A DNA stretch of 35,705 nucleotides, from the NCBI GenBank assembly GCA_964419095.1, contig CAYQOG010000007.1, forward strand, positions 1 to 35,705, given 5' to 3'. Positions 1 to 7,353 of the stretch are shown here, piece after piece (the first letter of the stretch is position 1; each line of letters begins with the position of its first letter). The position numbers were made by a program, and so were the translations under genes. This stretch comes from JAKAVK01 sp964419095 (GTDB lineage: Archaea; Micrarchaeota; Micrarchaeia; Micrarchaeales; CABMGC01). Under the pieces are notes generated by a model. The model ran no database searches. It was not told the DNA's origin and saw only the letters and a program-made list of their open reading frames with translations.

Positions 1-64
1 TTTCATCCGCATACCTGAAGGTAAGGGATTTCAAAGCCCATTAGAAAACATTAAACAAGCTTGA
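1..64 (+). CDS. C-terminal end of an unidentified protein (partial)
   Basis: A reading frame open from base 2 to a TGA at 62-64 ends in the residues ENIKQA. It runs in from outside the window. It is followed 7 nt later by the ATG of the next small ORF in another frame, a spacing typical of an operon, so it may be the tail of a partner gene. Only about 20 residues are visible, so no family can be named and the frame could be open by chance. Confidence 0.25.
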   Translation, partial: FIRIPEGKGFQSPLENIKQA

Positions 65-71
65 AAAGACA

Positions 72-188
72 ATGCACTCTGATTTAAAGACACTCAAAGG
101 AGTTGCCGCTGCATGGAAAGACATAAAACACGGAGAATATAAGAAACTAAGTGTCGATGAATTTTCAAAAGAAATTGATAGGGGGTAA
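72..188 (+). CDS. 38-residue protein resembling the C-terminus of archaeal small antitoxins
   Basis: ATG at 72, stop TAA at 186-188. The translation contains AAAWKDIKHGEYKKLSVDEF, which resembles the 'aWkei..GkykklsveEFlkel' tail seen in many small archaeal RelB/VapB-like antitoxins (recalled family pattern, not a search). The frame stays open upstream only to a TAG at 42-44, so if it belongs to a longer antitoxin the N-terminal half is missing or shifted in frame. It converges with the minus-strand doc pair, its stop lying 4 nt from the end of the 43-residue ORF. It could be a remnant or a free-standing mini-antitoxin. Confidence 0.4.
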   Translation: MHSDLKTLKGVAAAWKDIKHGEYKKLSVDEFSKEIDRG

Positions 189-192
189 TCAC

Positions 193-324
193 TTAGGTCT
201 TAGCGCTTTTGATTGTGCTTTTGATCCTGCTTACTCTATTGTCATCCTCTTCCTTCAAGTAATCGATAAGCTTTTTCCACTTAACTATTACAGCTTTTAC
301 CTCATTTTCTAGGGTCATCTTCAT
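193..324 (-). CDS. 43-residue basic protein translationally coupled to doc
   Basis: The start ATG at 324-322 overlaps the TGA stop of the doc gene (323-321) as ATGA, and the frame runs to TAA at 195-193. The product begins MKMTLENEVK and is rich in Lys, with one amphipathic helix-like segment (VIVKWKKLIDYLKEEDDNR). The overlap implies translational coupling with the toxin. In phd-doc the antitoxin normally precedes the toxin, so the reversed order is unusual. A second ATG two codons on is also usable. Function is not recognised; an antitoxin or accessory role is inference from position only. Confidence 0.5.
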   Translation of the reverse strand: MKMTLENEVKAVIVKWKKLIDYLKEEDDNRVSRIKSTIKSAKT

Positions 325-728
325 TTTATCAGACCTACAAGTATGTACTCCACTTCTTCATATTTAATAGTATTGTTGGATATCTCGTAAAGCAGATTCT
401 TAAGAATGTATTCGGTAGCTTCATTGTATGTTAGTTCCCTGCCATTACGCCTTAGAAATATCTGCATTGCAACAAAAGCCGTCCTTTTATTACAATCTAA
501 AAACGGATGCGCTTGTATCATCTTATAAATAAGGGTTGTGGCTTTTCTTTCAATTGAAATGTGCAGGTCTTTCACTTCGTCAAGTACAAACGCCAGGTTT
601 CCCTCGCTTATCATACCTCTGCATCCCAGCAATCCGTTTATCCTCTTTACTTCGTCAAGGGTCAGATAGTTTATTCTTGCCACCCATATACCCAATAGCA
701 TATACCATTCTTCGCTATTAAATACCAT
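321..728 (-). CDS. doc: Doc-type (death-on-curing) Fic/Doc family protein
   Basis: The 135-residue product has the length of Doc toxins. Residues 74-82, HPFLDCNKR, match the Doc signature HxFx(D/N)(A/G)NKR, except that Cys replaces the small Ala/Gly. Doc phosphorylates EF-Tu in bacteria; Fido enzymes in general transfer AMP or phosphate to protein hydroxyls. Catalytic His74, Asn80 and Lys81 are kept, so activity is plausible. There is no recognisable Phd antitoxin upstream on this strand. A 43-residue ORF overlaps its stop instead. The DNA here is more AT-rich than the surrounding operons, which fits acquisition by transfer. Confidence 0.75.
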   Translation of the reverse strand: MVFNSEEWYMLLGIWVARINYLTLDEVKRINGLLGCRGMISEGNLAFVLDEVKDLHISIERKATTLIYKMIQAHPFLDCNKRTAFVAMQIFLRRNGRELTYNEATEYILKNLLYEISNNTIKYEEVEYILVGLIK

Positions 729-783
729 TGTCGGGAGAATAGAATTAAACTATAGCGTATGCATCGGGCGATTGCCACTCCTG

Positions 784-1557
784 CTAAATCAGCTTGCGGC
801 CGCGGCTTTTGTAAAGTGCGTAGACTGCATTTCCTGCCAGCAGCGCTATGAAGTATGCGTATGAGAGCCCTATGAAAGAGAATGCGGAATACAGGATTGC
901 GACTCCTGAACCAAATGCGACCTGAGCGGAATTCTTGTGCGGAGAGGTCTTCGGATCAGCCACCATGATCAATGCGAAGAAGTAGTTTACTCCCATGACG
1001 GCAACCTCCATTCCGGAGAGCGTTATCGAATTGCCCAGTATCGCATAACCTATTGCTGCGACGATTATGAATGATATCGCTGAAACCATCCTGCGGGCCT
1101 CGTATGTGCATATGGCCAGTATTATCGCAATCGATATTGCAAACCCGGAGAGATTGACACTGGATGCCGCCCACCATTGATCGCCTATTGCGAACACCCC
1201 CAGCCCGGCAAGCAGGCCCAGCGCTGCAGGGTTGAATATGTTAGTGGCCTTGGACTTCAGGAAGAACTTTGAGAGTATTGCAACCAGACATGCGACCAGT
1301 ATCGCAAGCAGTGGCGCGCCTATCGGCGCCACAGATCCTATTATCAAGCCTGTTATCACTCCTGAGAATGGAAACTTCAACTTCTGCTTGAGATAAGTGG
1401 CGTTTATCGCCACTTCCGCTGCTCCGGCTATAAGAACGGCAAACGCCAGCGCCAATGGAAACTGACGGAGAAGATAGGAGGAGTATATAGCCAATGCCAG
1501 AAGTAGCAGTATTGTGATTACATACATCCTGCCGATCGCTTGCCCGAAGAGGTTCAT
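784..1557 (-). CDS. RnfD/NqrB-like (NQR2_RnfD_RnfE family) membrane protein
   Basis: About 257 residues with 8-10 hydrophobic segments. FPFSGVITGLIIGS (near residue 65), KATNIFNPAALGLL (near 110) and ADPKTSPH (near 205) match the conserved 'SG.itglli', 'TNiFNPaa' and 'DPvTSP' motifs of the NqrB/RnfD family. In Na+-NQR and Rnf complexes these subunits carry flavin and conduct electrons and ions across the membrane. No other rnf or nqr genes are in the window, so it is an orphan. The canonical covalent-flavin SGATxAT motif is not evident. ATG at 1557 is chosen; a GTG at 1563 is the alternative. It follows the small anchored-protein gene by 9 nt (3 nt if GTG), so the two form an operon. Confidence 0.7.
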   Translation of the reverse strand: MNLFGQAIGRMYVITILLLLALAIYSSYLLRQFPLALAFAVLIAGAAEVAINATYLKQKLKFPFSGVITGLIIGSVAPIGAPLLAILVACLVAILSKFFLKSKATNIFNPAALGLLAGLGVFAIGDQWWAASSVNLSGFAISIAIILAICTYEARRMVSAISFIIVAAIGYAILGNSITLSGMEVAVMGVNYFFALIMVADPKTSPHKNSAQVAFGSGVAILYSAFSFIGLSYAYFIALLAGNAVYALYKSRGRKLI

Positions 1558-1566
1558 ATGCACACA

Positions 1567-1923
1567 TCATGCGTTTGCAAGGGGATATGCAATCTTTACC
1601 GCGCACCCAGTGGCATTTACAATCGCATATCCGTCGTCTCCAGAGGAAGTGTCATGCAGGCCGTCGTCAACGGGATTCGTGTCTATGAAATAGAGCTTCT
1701 CGCTCTGCAGAACCGTCACGCTGTGCTTCGCCTGGGTGAACGTGAAGGCATATTCGATGGAATTGTTCTGCAGAATTGTCTTGTTGAGGATGTAATCGGG
1801 GGTTGCCTGCGTATTGCTCCTGTACATGCCCGGGGGCAGCGCGTAAACGCATAAGGCAAGTACCCGTATAGTTATTGCCGGGGCCGCCATTACAGTTGAT
1901 AGTACGCTTATTTTGGTCTCCAT
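1567..1923 (-). CDS. 118-residue protein with N-terminal membrane anchor, unknown function
   Basis: The ATG at 1923 gives MET KIS followed by a hydrophobic stretch (residues 6-28) that could be a signal or anchor helix. The remaining 90 residues are polar and look extracytoplasmic, with NXS/T sites. It lies immediately upstream of the RnfD-like gene on the same strand, with only a few bases between, so the two are probably co-transcribed. An electron-transfer partner role is possible but nothing in the sequence (no CxxCH, no flavinylation motif) supports it. The frame is open further upstream, but that part is low-complexity antisense sequence of the neighbouring ORF and was left out. Confidence 0.55.
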   Translation of the reverse strand: METKISVLSTVMAAPAITIRVLALCVYALPPGMYRSNTQATPDYILNKTILQNNSIEYAFTFTQAKHSVTVLQSEKLYFIDTNPVDDGLHDTSSGDDGYAIVNATGCAVKIAYPLANA

Positions 1924-1978
1924 GGAAAACACTCTGCCTTTTGATGAACGCTTCAGTCGCTGATCATTTGGTAGCCGG

Positions 1979-1988
1979 CATATAAAAA
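1979..1988 (-). promoter_or_regulatory. TATA-like box for the 1923-784 operon
   Basis: Read on the minus strand the sequence is CTTTTTATAT, centred near 1983. A start about 27 nt downstream would give a leader of roughly 30 nt before the ATG at 1923. On the plus strand it lies too close to the GTG at 1993 to drive it as a leaderless gene. Confidence 0.4.
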
Positions 1989-1992
1989 GAAT

Positions 1993-2298
1993 GTGCCCAG
2001 TGGAATTCGGGCGGCAAGGGACGCGGCGGACAGGTACAACTACACAGCCGTGAGGCACAATTACACCACAACAGGGCACACCGCATCCACGTACAATTAC
2101 AGCGCTTCGGGCGCAACCGCACAACCCCAGCTTCCATTCACGACATACAGGCACAACTATACAGACTCGGCGCACACAGCCACCGTTTCATCCAGCGCAT
2201 ACGCTTCTGCAAGGACAAGCTATCCCTCGACAACGGGGGTCACCGCCGCCACTGTAAATGTTTCGGCCTCGGGAAACGTGGCGGTGAACAAAACCTAG
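1993..2298 (+). CDS. Thr/Ser/Tyr/Asn-rich repetitive ORF, possibly a surface-protein remnant
   Basis: A GTG-started frame of 101 residues is dominated by Tyr, Asn, Thr, Ser and Ala, with repeated RHNYT and YNYTA/YNYSA motifs and GHTAS/AHTAT echoes. The composition resembles stalks of exported archaeal proteins. There is no signal peptide, and the frame is open upstream to a TAG at 1972-1974 with no better start, so it may be the 3' remnant of a larger surface-protein gene. The next ORF begins 13 nt after its stop. It may be non-coding, as no family is recognised. Confidence 0.4.
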   Translation: MPSGIRAARDAADRYNYTAVRHNYTTTGHTASTYNYSASGATAQPQLPFTTYRHNYTDSAHTATVSSSAYASARTSYPSTTGVTAATVNVSASGNVAVNKT

Positions 2299-2311
2299 AA
2301 AAGATGATCTT

Positions 2312-2587
2312 ATGGCGCACATGAAAATGATACTGGTCTCGATTCTGGCGATCGCAGTAGTCGTGGCACTCGCGCATCTCTCCGTAGCGCATATGGGAAG
2401 CAGTTCCGCGGGCCAGAATTCCCCTGCCAGCATTGCAAACTCGCCTTCCTTGGGCAGTTTCAGCAGCGCGGGAGGCAACTCCTCGCTTTCCAGCTCTTCG
2501 GGAGCCGGAAACAGCCCGAACTCGACCCCTTCCGCAGACAACAGCGACAGCACGCTGAGCAGCGGCAACCTAATTTCCCCGCCCTAG
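2312..2587 (+). CDS. Small exported or anchored Ser/Asn-rich protein
   Basis: 91 residues: a hydrophobic signal or anchor (residues 4-26, KMILVSILAIAVVVALAHL) is followed by about 65 residues almost entirely of Ser, Gly, Asn, Ala and Pro. That is a typical low-complexity glycosylatable stalk. An internal ATG at 2321 (MKMILV) may be the true start. No catalytic or binding motif is visible. It lies just after the repetitive ORF and may be co-transcribed with it. Confidence 0.5.
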   Translation: MAHMKMILVSILAIAVVVALAHLSVAHMGSSSAGQNSPASIANSPSLGSFSSAGGNSSLSSSSGAGNSPNSTPSADNSDSTLSSGNLISPP

Positions 2588-2659
2588 CGAATAGCGGAAG
2601 TGAAAGATTAGGTTTTTAAGTCTGATATATTCATTATCACTTACTTCCAGCGACCATAT

Positions 2660-3886
2660 ATGAATTTAGATAAGGTTAAGCTTTACTTTATTTCATTTAA
2701 CCTGTACAATTTCTCAGGTGGGTTACTTAGCGTCTTTCTTAACCTCTTCATCCTCGCGACCGTCTCCCTGGCGGCCGTGATCTACTTCAACATATTCTAC
2801 TACGCAGGGCTTGAGCTTTCATATTTCGCCACAGTTTACGCGCTTGGCAGATTCAAGCCCAAGGATCTCTATATCATAGGCACGATAATACGCGCGGCCA
2901 CGATAGGCATGCTGGTACTATCGGCATCCATGGTTTCCAATGTGATAATATTCGGATTCGCGTACGGCGCTTCGATAGGAACGTTCTGGCTGGGCAACAA
3001 CATAATAACTTCGGACATATCGAAGGGCACTAACAGGCGCAGCTTTGTCAACAACAACAATGTCATAGGAAACATCGTGGGATTCGTTGCGCCTGCCCTT
3101 GCAGGGGTGATGATACAGTACTCGCAGTTTGCAGGCCCCCTCAGATTCATATACGACTTCATCGCAGCAATAGTGGTTCTCCTTGCCTGCGCTTATGTAA
3201 TGTACTTCTCGAAGCTGGGCAATCCTACAAGGCCCATGCGCCTCGGCTTCCGCGATTCCGCGATAAACGAGCTGGGCTACAACGACTTCAAGTGGTATAA
3301 TTTCTTCTGGAACATCTTCTACCTTCCGTTCAGCATAATCCTCCCGATATACCTGCTCCTGCTCACGAACAACTATGTGATAACGGGACTTTATGCAAGC
3401 CTGCTCGTACTGGTCTCGCTCTTCGCAAACTATCTTGCTGCGCTAAAGCAGAGGTATTGGAGGAGATTCATGAGGCTAGGCATAGTTACAAGTATGGGAT
3501 TAGGCCTCACGCTCCTTGTGCCGCAGGTGATAAATCCCGTCTTCTCCATATTCTTCTTCTCTGTGACATTCACAATATTCTCCACTCCATTGAACAACCA
3601 GGCAAGCTCGAATCTCCTTGAACAGATAGACAGGAGCGCCAAGGACAGGATATACTTCTGGATAAACCGCGAATACTACATAAGCGCGGGAAGGGCAGTC
3701 ACGCTGGCGCTTATGGCTATAGTGCTCTACTTCTCGCCTAACAACATCGTTTACCTGGTCTACATCGTCCCAATAGCCACCCTTTACAGCCTTACTTATT
3801 TCAACGTTGCCGGAAGGGCGGAAGAGCGCAAGGCGCCTGCGCCTATGCCTGCAGTAACTCCGACAGTAACCCCGGCCGAGGCCTAG
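2660..3886 (+). CDS. MFS-like multi-pass transporter
   Basis: 408 residues with 11-12 hydrophobic segments and a conventional MFS spacing: an N-terminal six-helix bundle, a central cytoplasmic loop (near residues 185-215, with KLGNPTRPMRLGF) and a second bundle. Helix 2-3 loop residues RFKPKD echo the MFS motif A region. A polar Pro/Ala/Thr tail closes the protein. A TATA-like GATATATTC at 2624-2632 lies about 30 nt before the ATG, predicting a nearly leaderless transcript. Substrate cannot be read from sequence. Confidence 0.7.
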   Translation: MNLDKVKLYFISFNLYNFSGGLLSVFLNLFILATVSLAAVIYFNIFYYAGLELSYFATVYALGRFKPKDLYIIGTIIRAATIGMLVLSASMVSNVIIFGFAYGASIGTFWLGNNIITSDISKGTNRRSFVNNNNVIGNIVGFVAPALAGVMIQYSQFAGPLRFIYDFIAAIVVLLACAYVMYFSKLGNPTRPMRLGFRDSAINELGYNDFKWYNFFWNIFYLPFSIILPIYLLLLTNNYVITGLYASLLVLVSLFANYLAALKQRYWRRFMRLGIVTSMGLGLTLLVPQVINPVFSIFFFSVTFTIFSTPLNNQASSNLLEQIDRSAKDRIYFWINREYYISAGRAVTLALMAIVLYFSPNNIVYLVYIVPIATLYSLTYFNVAGRAEERKAPAPMPAVTPTVTPAEA

Positions 3887-3940
3887 CCACGGCATTTAGG
3901 TAGTGTTTAAAATGTTAGCCTGCGATATATACACGGTTAA

Positions 3941-4555
3941 ATGGCTGATTCAAAGGTGGCTACGTCAAGCGTTGCGGCTTCAGCTCCAACTGGAGCCAAG
4001 AGCGCCATGCCAAAGGATGCAAATGCAAAAGTTCCGATCTCGAGGAACCTCATTTACGCCTTGGCGGCGATCGCAGTCGTGATAGTAATAGCGGTGATAT
4101 ATGTGACGGAAGTCGGAGCGCAGGGAGGAACCGCAGTAGCGAATGGGGACACCGTTGGCGTTTATTATGTCGGAAGCTTCACCAATGGCACGGTATTCGA
4201 TTCGAATGCGGGGAAGCAGGTCCTCACTTTCACTGTTGGAGCAAACCAGGTCATACAGGGATTCAACAATGCAGTCATAGGCATGCGCGTCAATCAGACG
4301 GTAAACGTAACGATTCCGGCGAATGAGGCCTATGGGGAGGTGAATCCGAACCTTGTAGTCCAGGTGAACAGGACGCAGTTCGGCAACCAGACCGTTGCGG
4401 TGGGCATGACCTTCCAGACCAAGACGAACGGGCAGACAGCGCAGGGTGTCGTAAAGGCAATCAGCGGAAACACCGTCACCATTGACTTCAATCCCCCGCT
4501 TGCAGGACAGACGCTTATGTTCAAGATCACGGTTGTGAGCATAAAGAAGGGCTAG
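3941..4555 (+). CDS. Membrane-anchored FKBP-type peptidyl-prolyl isomerase
   Basis: 204 residues: a cytoplasmic Ala/Ser/Lys-rich head, one transmembrane helix (about 37-56), then an outward FKBP domain. NGDTVGVYYVGSFTNGTVFD, VGANQVIQGFNNAVIGMRVN and IPANEAYGE are the FKBP core strands and active-site loop. The segment from VNRTQF to VSIKKG is the extra 'insert-in-flap' type region of archaeal SlyD-like FKBPs. It should speed proline isomerisation and chaperone proteins outside the membrane, which fits the many exported proteins encoded nearby. A TATA-like GTTTAAAATG at 3906-3915 suits the ATG at 3941. Confidence 0.85.
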   Translation: MADSKVATSSVAASAPTGAKSAMPKDANAKVPISRNLIYALAAIAVVIVIAVIYVTEVGAQGGTAVANGDTVGVYYVGSFTNGTVFDSNAGKQVLTFTVGANQVIQGFNNAVIGMRVNQTVNVTIPANEAYGEVNPNLVVQVNRTQFGNQTVAVGMTFQTKTNGQTAQGVVKAISGNTVTIDFNPPLAGQTLMFKITVVSIKKG

Positions 4556-4604
4556 TTTTCAGGTAAGTTAATAAGAATAATCTCGCCAATATGTCATCAA
4601 AGTT

Positions 4605-5837
4605 GTGAGAGGTAATACAATAGGAAAGGTCTTGATACTAGGTGCTGGAGGGGTCGGCAGGGTTGTTGCGCACAAATGCGCGCAGGTGCCTGAAGTATTT
4701 TCGGAGATAATGCTCGCGAGCAGGACTCTGGCGAAGTGCGAGAAGATAGCCAATGAGATCAAGCAGAAAACGGGCCGCACGATAGAGACTGCAAGAGTAG
4801 ACGCAGACAGCGTCAAGGAGCTTGTCCAGCTGATAAAGAAATCCGGGCCCGATCTTGTTGTAAACGTTGCGCTGCCCTATCAGGATCTCAAGATAATGGA
4901 CGCATGCCTTGAGGCAGATGTAAATTACCTTGACACGGCAAACTACGAGTCGCCTGAAGTTGCGCATTTCGAGTACAAGCAGCAGTGGGCTTACCAGGAT
5001 AGATTCAGGAAGAAGGGACTGATGGCAGTATTGGGATGCGGGTTCGACCCAGGAGTCTCGAACGTATTCACGGCTTACGCGCAGAAGCACCTTTTCGACG
5101 AGATAAACTACATAGACATACTTGACTGCAATGCGGGGAGCCATGGCTATGACTTCGCGACGAACTTCAATCCAGAAATAAACATCAGGGAGGTAACGCA
5201 GACGGTGAGGCATTGGAATAACGGCAGGTGGATTGAGACCCCTGCGATACTTGACCAGAAAAGCGCGCACTTCAGCTTCGATTATCCGATGGTAGGAAGG
5301 AAGGAGAGTTATCTTCTTTATCATGAGGAACTGGAATCCCTCGCGAAGAACATCAGGAACCTTAAGAGAATCAGGTTCTGGATGACATTCTCCGAGAATT
5401 ATCTCACGCATCTCCGGGTTCTGCAGCATGTCGGCATGACAAGAATCGATGAGGTGGATTATGACGGCAAGAAAATAGTGCCTCTCAAATTCCTCAAGGC
5501 GCTCCTTCCAGATCCTGCCGGAATCGGAACCAATTACACGGGGAAGACTGTAATAGGCAACATAATAAGCGGCACTAAGGGCGGAAAGAAGAAGTCCGTG
5601 TATATTTACAATGTATGCGATCACGCCGAATCGTTCAGGGAGGTTGGAGCGCAGGCAATTTCCTATACTACAGGAGTGCCGGCAATGATAGGCGCTATGC
5701 TTATGATCAACAGGACATGGAAGGGAAAGGGCGTCTTCAATGTTGAGCAGCTCGACCCTGACAGGTTCATGGAAGCATTGAATACGTATGGGCTTCCATG
5801 GAAGGTCGTGGGTTTCAAGGGCAAGCTTCCAGAGTAG
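4605..5837 (+). CDS. Carboxynorspermidine/carboxyspermidine dehydrogenase (saccharopine dehydrogenase family)
   Basis: 410 residues. KVLILGAGGVGRVVAHKCAQ (residues 8-27) is the NADP-binding Rossmann loop, and YLDTANYES and GCGFDPGVSNVFTAYA are characteristic of the carboxynorspermidine synthase branch of the saccharopine dehydrogenase family. The enzyme condenses aspartate semialdehyde with diaminopropane or putrescine and reduces the product. The start is GTG at 4605, chosen because the family's N-terminal strand begins there. The decarboxylase gene follows 7 nt downstream, which confirms the pathway assignment. The function is likely polyamine (norspermidine or spermidine) synthesis in the cytosol. 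Which diamine is used cannot be read from sequence. Confidence 0.88.
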   Translation: MRGNTIGKVLILGAGGVGRVVAHKCAQVPEVFSEIMLASRTLAKCEKIANEIKQKTGRTIETARVDADSVKELVQLIKKSGPDLVVNVALPYQDLKIMDACLEADVNYLDTANYESPEVAHFEYKQQWAYQDRFRKKGLMAVLGCGFDPGVSNVFTAYAQKHLFDEINYIDILDCNAGSHGYDFATNFNPEINIREVTQTVRHWNNGRWIETPAILDQKSAHFSFDYPMVGRKESYLLYHEELESLAKNIRNLKRIRFWMTFSENYLTHLRVLQHVGMTRIDEVDYDGKKIVPLKFLKALLPDPAGIGTNYTGKTVIGNIISGTKGGKKKSVYIYNVCDHAESFREVGAQAISYTTGVPAMIGAMLMINRTWKGKGVFNVEQLDPDRFMEALNTYGLPWKVVGFKGKLPE

Positions 5838-5844
5838 TGTGGCC

Positions 5845-7017
5845 ATGACAAAGTTCTATACTGATGAGCTCAAGGATTTCCCGAAGAGGTTCACCGGCAA
5901 TGTTGAAAGTCCGTGCTTCATAGTCAGTGAGGCTGCGTTGAGGAGGAATCTTGAGATCCTTGCATACGTGAAGAGGAAGAGCGGCGCAAAGGTGCTCCTT
6001 GCGCTCAAGGCATACGCAATGCACAGCACCTTCCCGCTGATAAGGAGATATCTTGACGGGGTCTGCGCAAGCGGGCCCATAGAGGCGCGCCTCGGAAAGG
6101 AGGAGTTCGGGAAGGAGGTGCACACCTTCGCCCCTGCGTACTCGAAGCCTGACATGATGGACGTGATAAAGTACTCAGATGCCATAATATTCAACTCTAT
6201 TGCGCAATGGAAAAAGTATCGAGGCCAGATCTCAAGGAGCAGCAAGAGGATCCAAGTCGGATTGAGAGTGAATCCTGGCAGATCCAATATGAAAACGGAT
6301 ATGTACAACCCGACTCTGCCGGGTTCAAGGCTCGGCATCCAGCCAGGCGACCTCGAGGGAGAGGATCTAGAGGGAATCGACGGCCTGCATTTCCATGCGC
6401 TCTGCGAGCAGAACTCGAAGGAATTGATGCATGTACTAAGGGAGTTCGAGAAGAGGTATGGCAGATACATCAAGAAAATGGAGTGGGTGAATTTCGGTGG
6501 AGGCCATCACATAACAAGAAAGGATTATGATGTGGAATTGCTTATCAGGACAATCAATGCATTCAGGAAGAAGTACAAGGTCAACGTGCACCTTGAGCCG
6601 GGGGAGGCGGTTGCGCTTAATGCAGGGGTTCTTGTGGCAACGGTGCTCGATGTGGTGCATAACGGCATTGACATCGCGATACTTGACACTTCGGCTGAGA
6701 CGCATATGCCCGACGTGCTTGCAGCTCCGTACCGCCCCAGCATAATAGGCGCAGGCAAGCCTGGAGAGAGACGATACACTTACAGGCTTGGCGGGATGAC
6801 CTGCCTTGCAGGCGATGTGATAGGCGATTATTCATTTGAGAGGAGGCTCATGCCAGGGGACAGGCTTGTCTTCCTTGACATGGCGCACTACTCGATGGTC
6901 AAGACAACAACCTTCAACGGGGTAAGGCTCCCTTCGATCGCGCTACTTACGAAGGAAGGCAGGCTGAGGGTAATAAAGAGATTCGGATACGAGGCCTACA
7001 AGGAGAGACTCTCCTGA
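5845..7017 (+). CDS. nspC: Carboxynorspermidine/carboxyspermidine decarboxylase
   Basis: 390 residues, fold-III PLP decarboxylase. ALKAYAM holds the PLP lysine (Lys55). FHALCEQN, LEPGEAVALNAG and ETHMPDVLAAPYRPSI bind the cofactor and carboxyl group, and GGMTCLAGDVIGDY carries the catalytic cysteine (Cys320) at the dimer interface. It removes CO2 from carboxynorspermidine or carboxyspermidine to give the triamine. ATG at 5845 is preferred to an in-frame GTG at 5839 and to earlier starts inside the dehydrogenase gene. It is the second gene of a two-gene operon with the dehydrogenase. Confidence 0.9.
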   Translation: MTKFYTDELKDFPKRFTGNVESPCFIVSEAALRRNLEILAYVKRKSGAKVLLALKAYAMHSTFPLIRRYLDGVCASGPIEARLGKEEFGKEVHTFAPAYSKPDMMDVIKYSDAIIFNSIAQWKKYRGQISRSSKRIQVGLRVNPGRSNMKTDMYNPTLPGSRLGIQPGDLEGEDLEGIDGLHFHALCEQNSKELMHVLREFEKRYGRYIKKMEWVNFGGGHHITRKDYDVELLIRTINAFRKKYKVNVHLEPGEAVALNAGVLVATVLDVVHNGIDIAILDTSAETHMPDVLAAPYRPSIIGAGKPGERRYTYRLGGMTCLAGDVIGDYSFERRLMPGDRLVFLDMAHYSMVKTTTFNGVRLPSIALLTKEGRLRVIKRFGYEAYKERLS

Positions 7018-7038
7018 ATTTAAAGGATGAGCGGCTTC

Positions 7039-7059
7039 GCAGTGCCCTCTTGGCACTGC
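7039..7059. terminator. Perfect 8-bp hairpin between convergent genes
   Basis: GCAGTGCC (7039-7046) and GGCACTGC (7052-7059) pair perfectly around a 5-nt loop. The hairpin lies between the stop of nspC (7017) and the stop of the minus-strand zinc-ribbon gene (7076). It could protect or end both transcripts. There is no U-tract, so an intrinsic-terminator role is not certain. Confidence 0.4.
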
Positions 7060-7075
7060 ATACCCTGATCGGGGA

Positions 7076-7219
7076 TTACTTTCCGCCGATCCTGAACATC
7101 TTGGTTCCGCAGACAGGGCATGCCCCGGTCATTGCAGACTTCCCATTCTTCATGGTGACCTGCTTCGCATCCTTCATTTCTCGCTTCTGCTTGCACTTAA
7201 CGCAATATGCTTGTGTCAT
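7076..7219 (-). CDS. 47-residue zinc-ribbon protein (DUF5679-like)
   Basis: The protein starts MTQAYCVKCKQKREMKDA and ends CPVCGTKMFRIGGK. Cys6/Cys9 and Cys34/Cys37 form two CxxC knuckles, so it should bind one zinc. 'YCVKCK.KREMKDA..VTMKNG....G.CPVCGTKMFRIG' is the recalled pattern of the short DUF5679 family, widespread in archaea and some bacteria with unknown role. The length matches the family. ATG at 7219 lies about 34 nt from a good TATA box. The opposite strand is also open here but encodes nothing recognisable. Confidence 0.85.
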   Translation of the reverse strand: MTQAYCVKCKQKREMKDAKQVTMKNGKSAMTGACPVCGTKMFRIGGK

Positions 7220-7248
7220 GCTATCTCCAAAATATCTATGGACTATTC

Positions 7249-7257
7249 ATTATAAAA
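7249..7257 (-). promoter_or_regulatory. TATA box of the zinc-ribbon gene
   Basis: On the minus strand the box reads TTTTATAAT, centred about 34 nt upstream of the ATG at 7219, predicting a leader of a few bases. Confidence 0.55.
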
Positions 7258-7353
7258 AGCTTGCTTATCTCGTTAGGCCACGAACCGTAGCGCGAAACCC
7301 TGCTTAATAAGATGCGGATTTGCATATTTCACTATGCCTTTTGAGCAGGATCG

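Noticed and set aside
1924..2175. Upstream extension of the 118-residue minus-strand protein
   Set aside because: Its codons are antisense to the Thr/Tyr-rich ORF, Cys/Val-rich and signal-free; the ATG at 1923 gives a sensible anchor helix and a TATA box lies between.
4638..5846. 402-codon minus-strand ORF
   Set aside because: It lies antisense to the carboxynorspermidine dehydrogenase, whose motifs fit throughout; the antisense product has no recognisable domain.
7050..7307. Plus-strand ORF of 85 codons
   Set aside because: It is antisense to the zinc-ribbon gene, whose CxxC motifs, length and TATA box are convincing; the plus-strand product resembles nothing.
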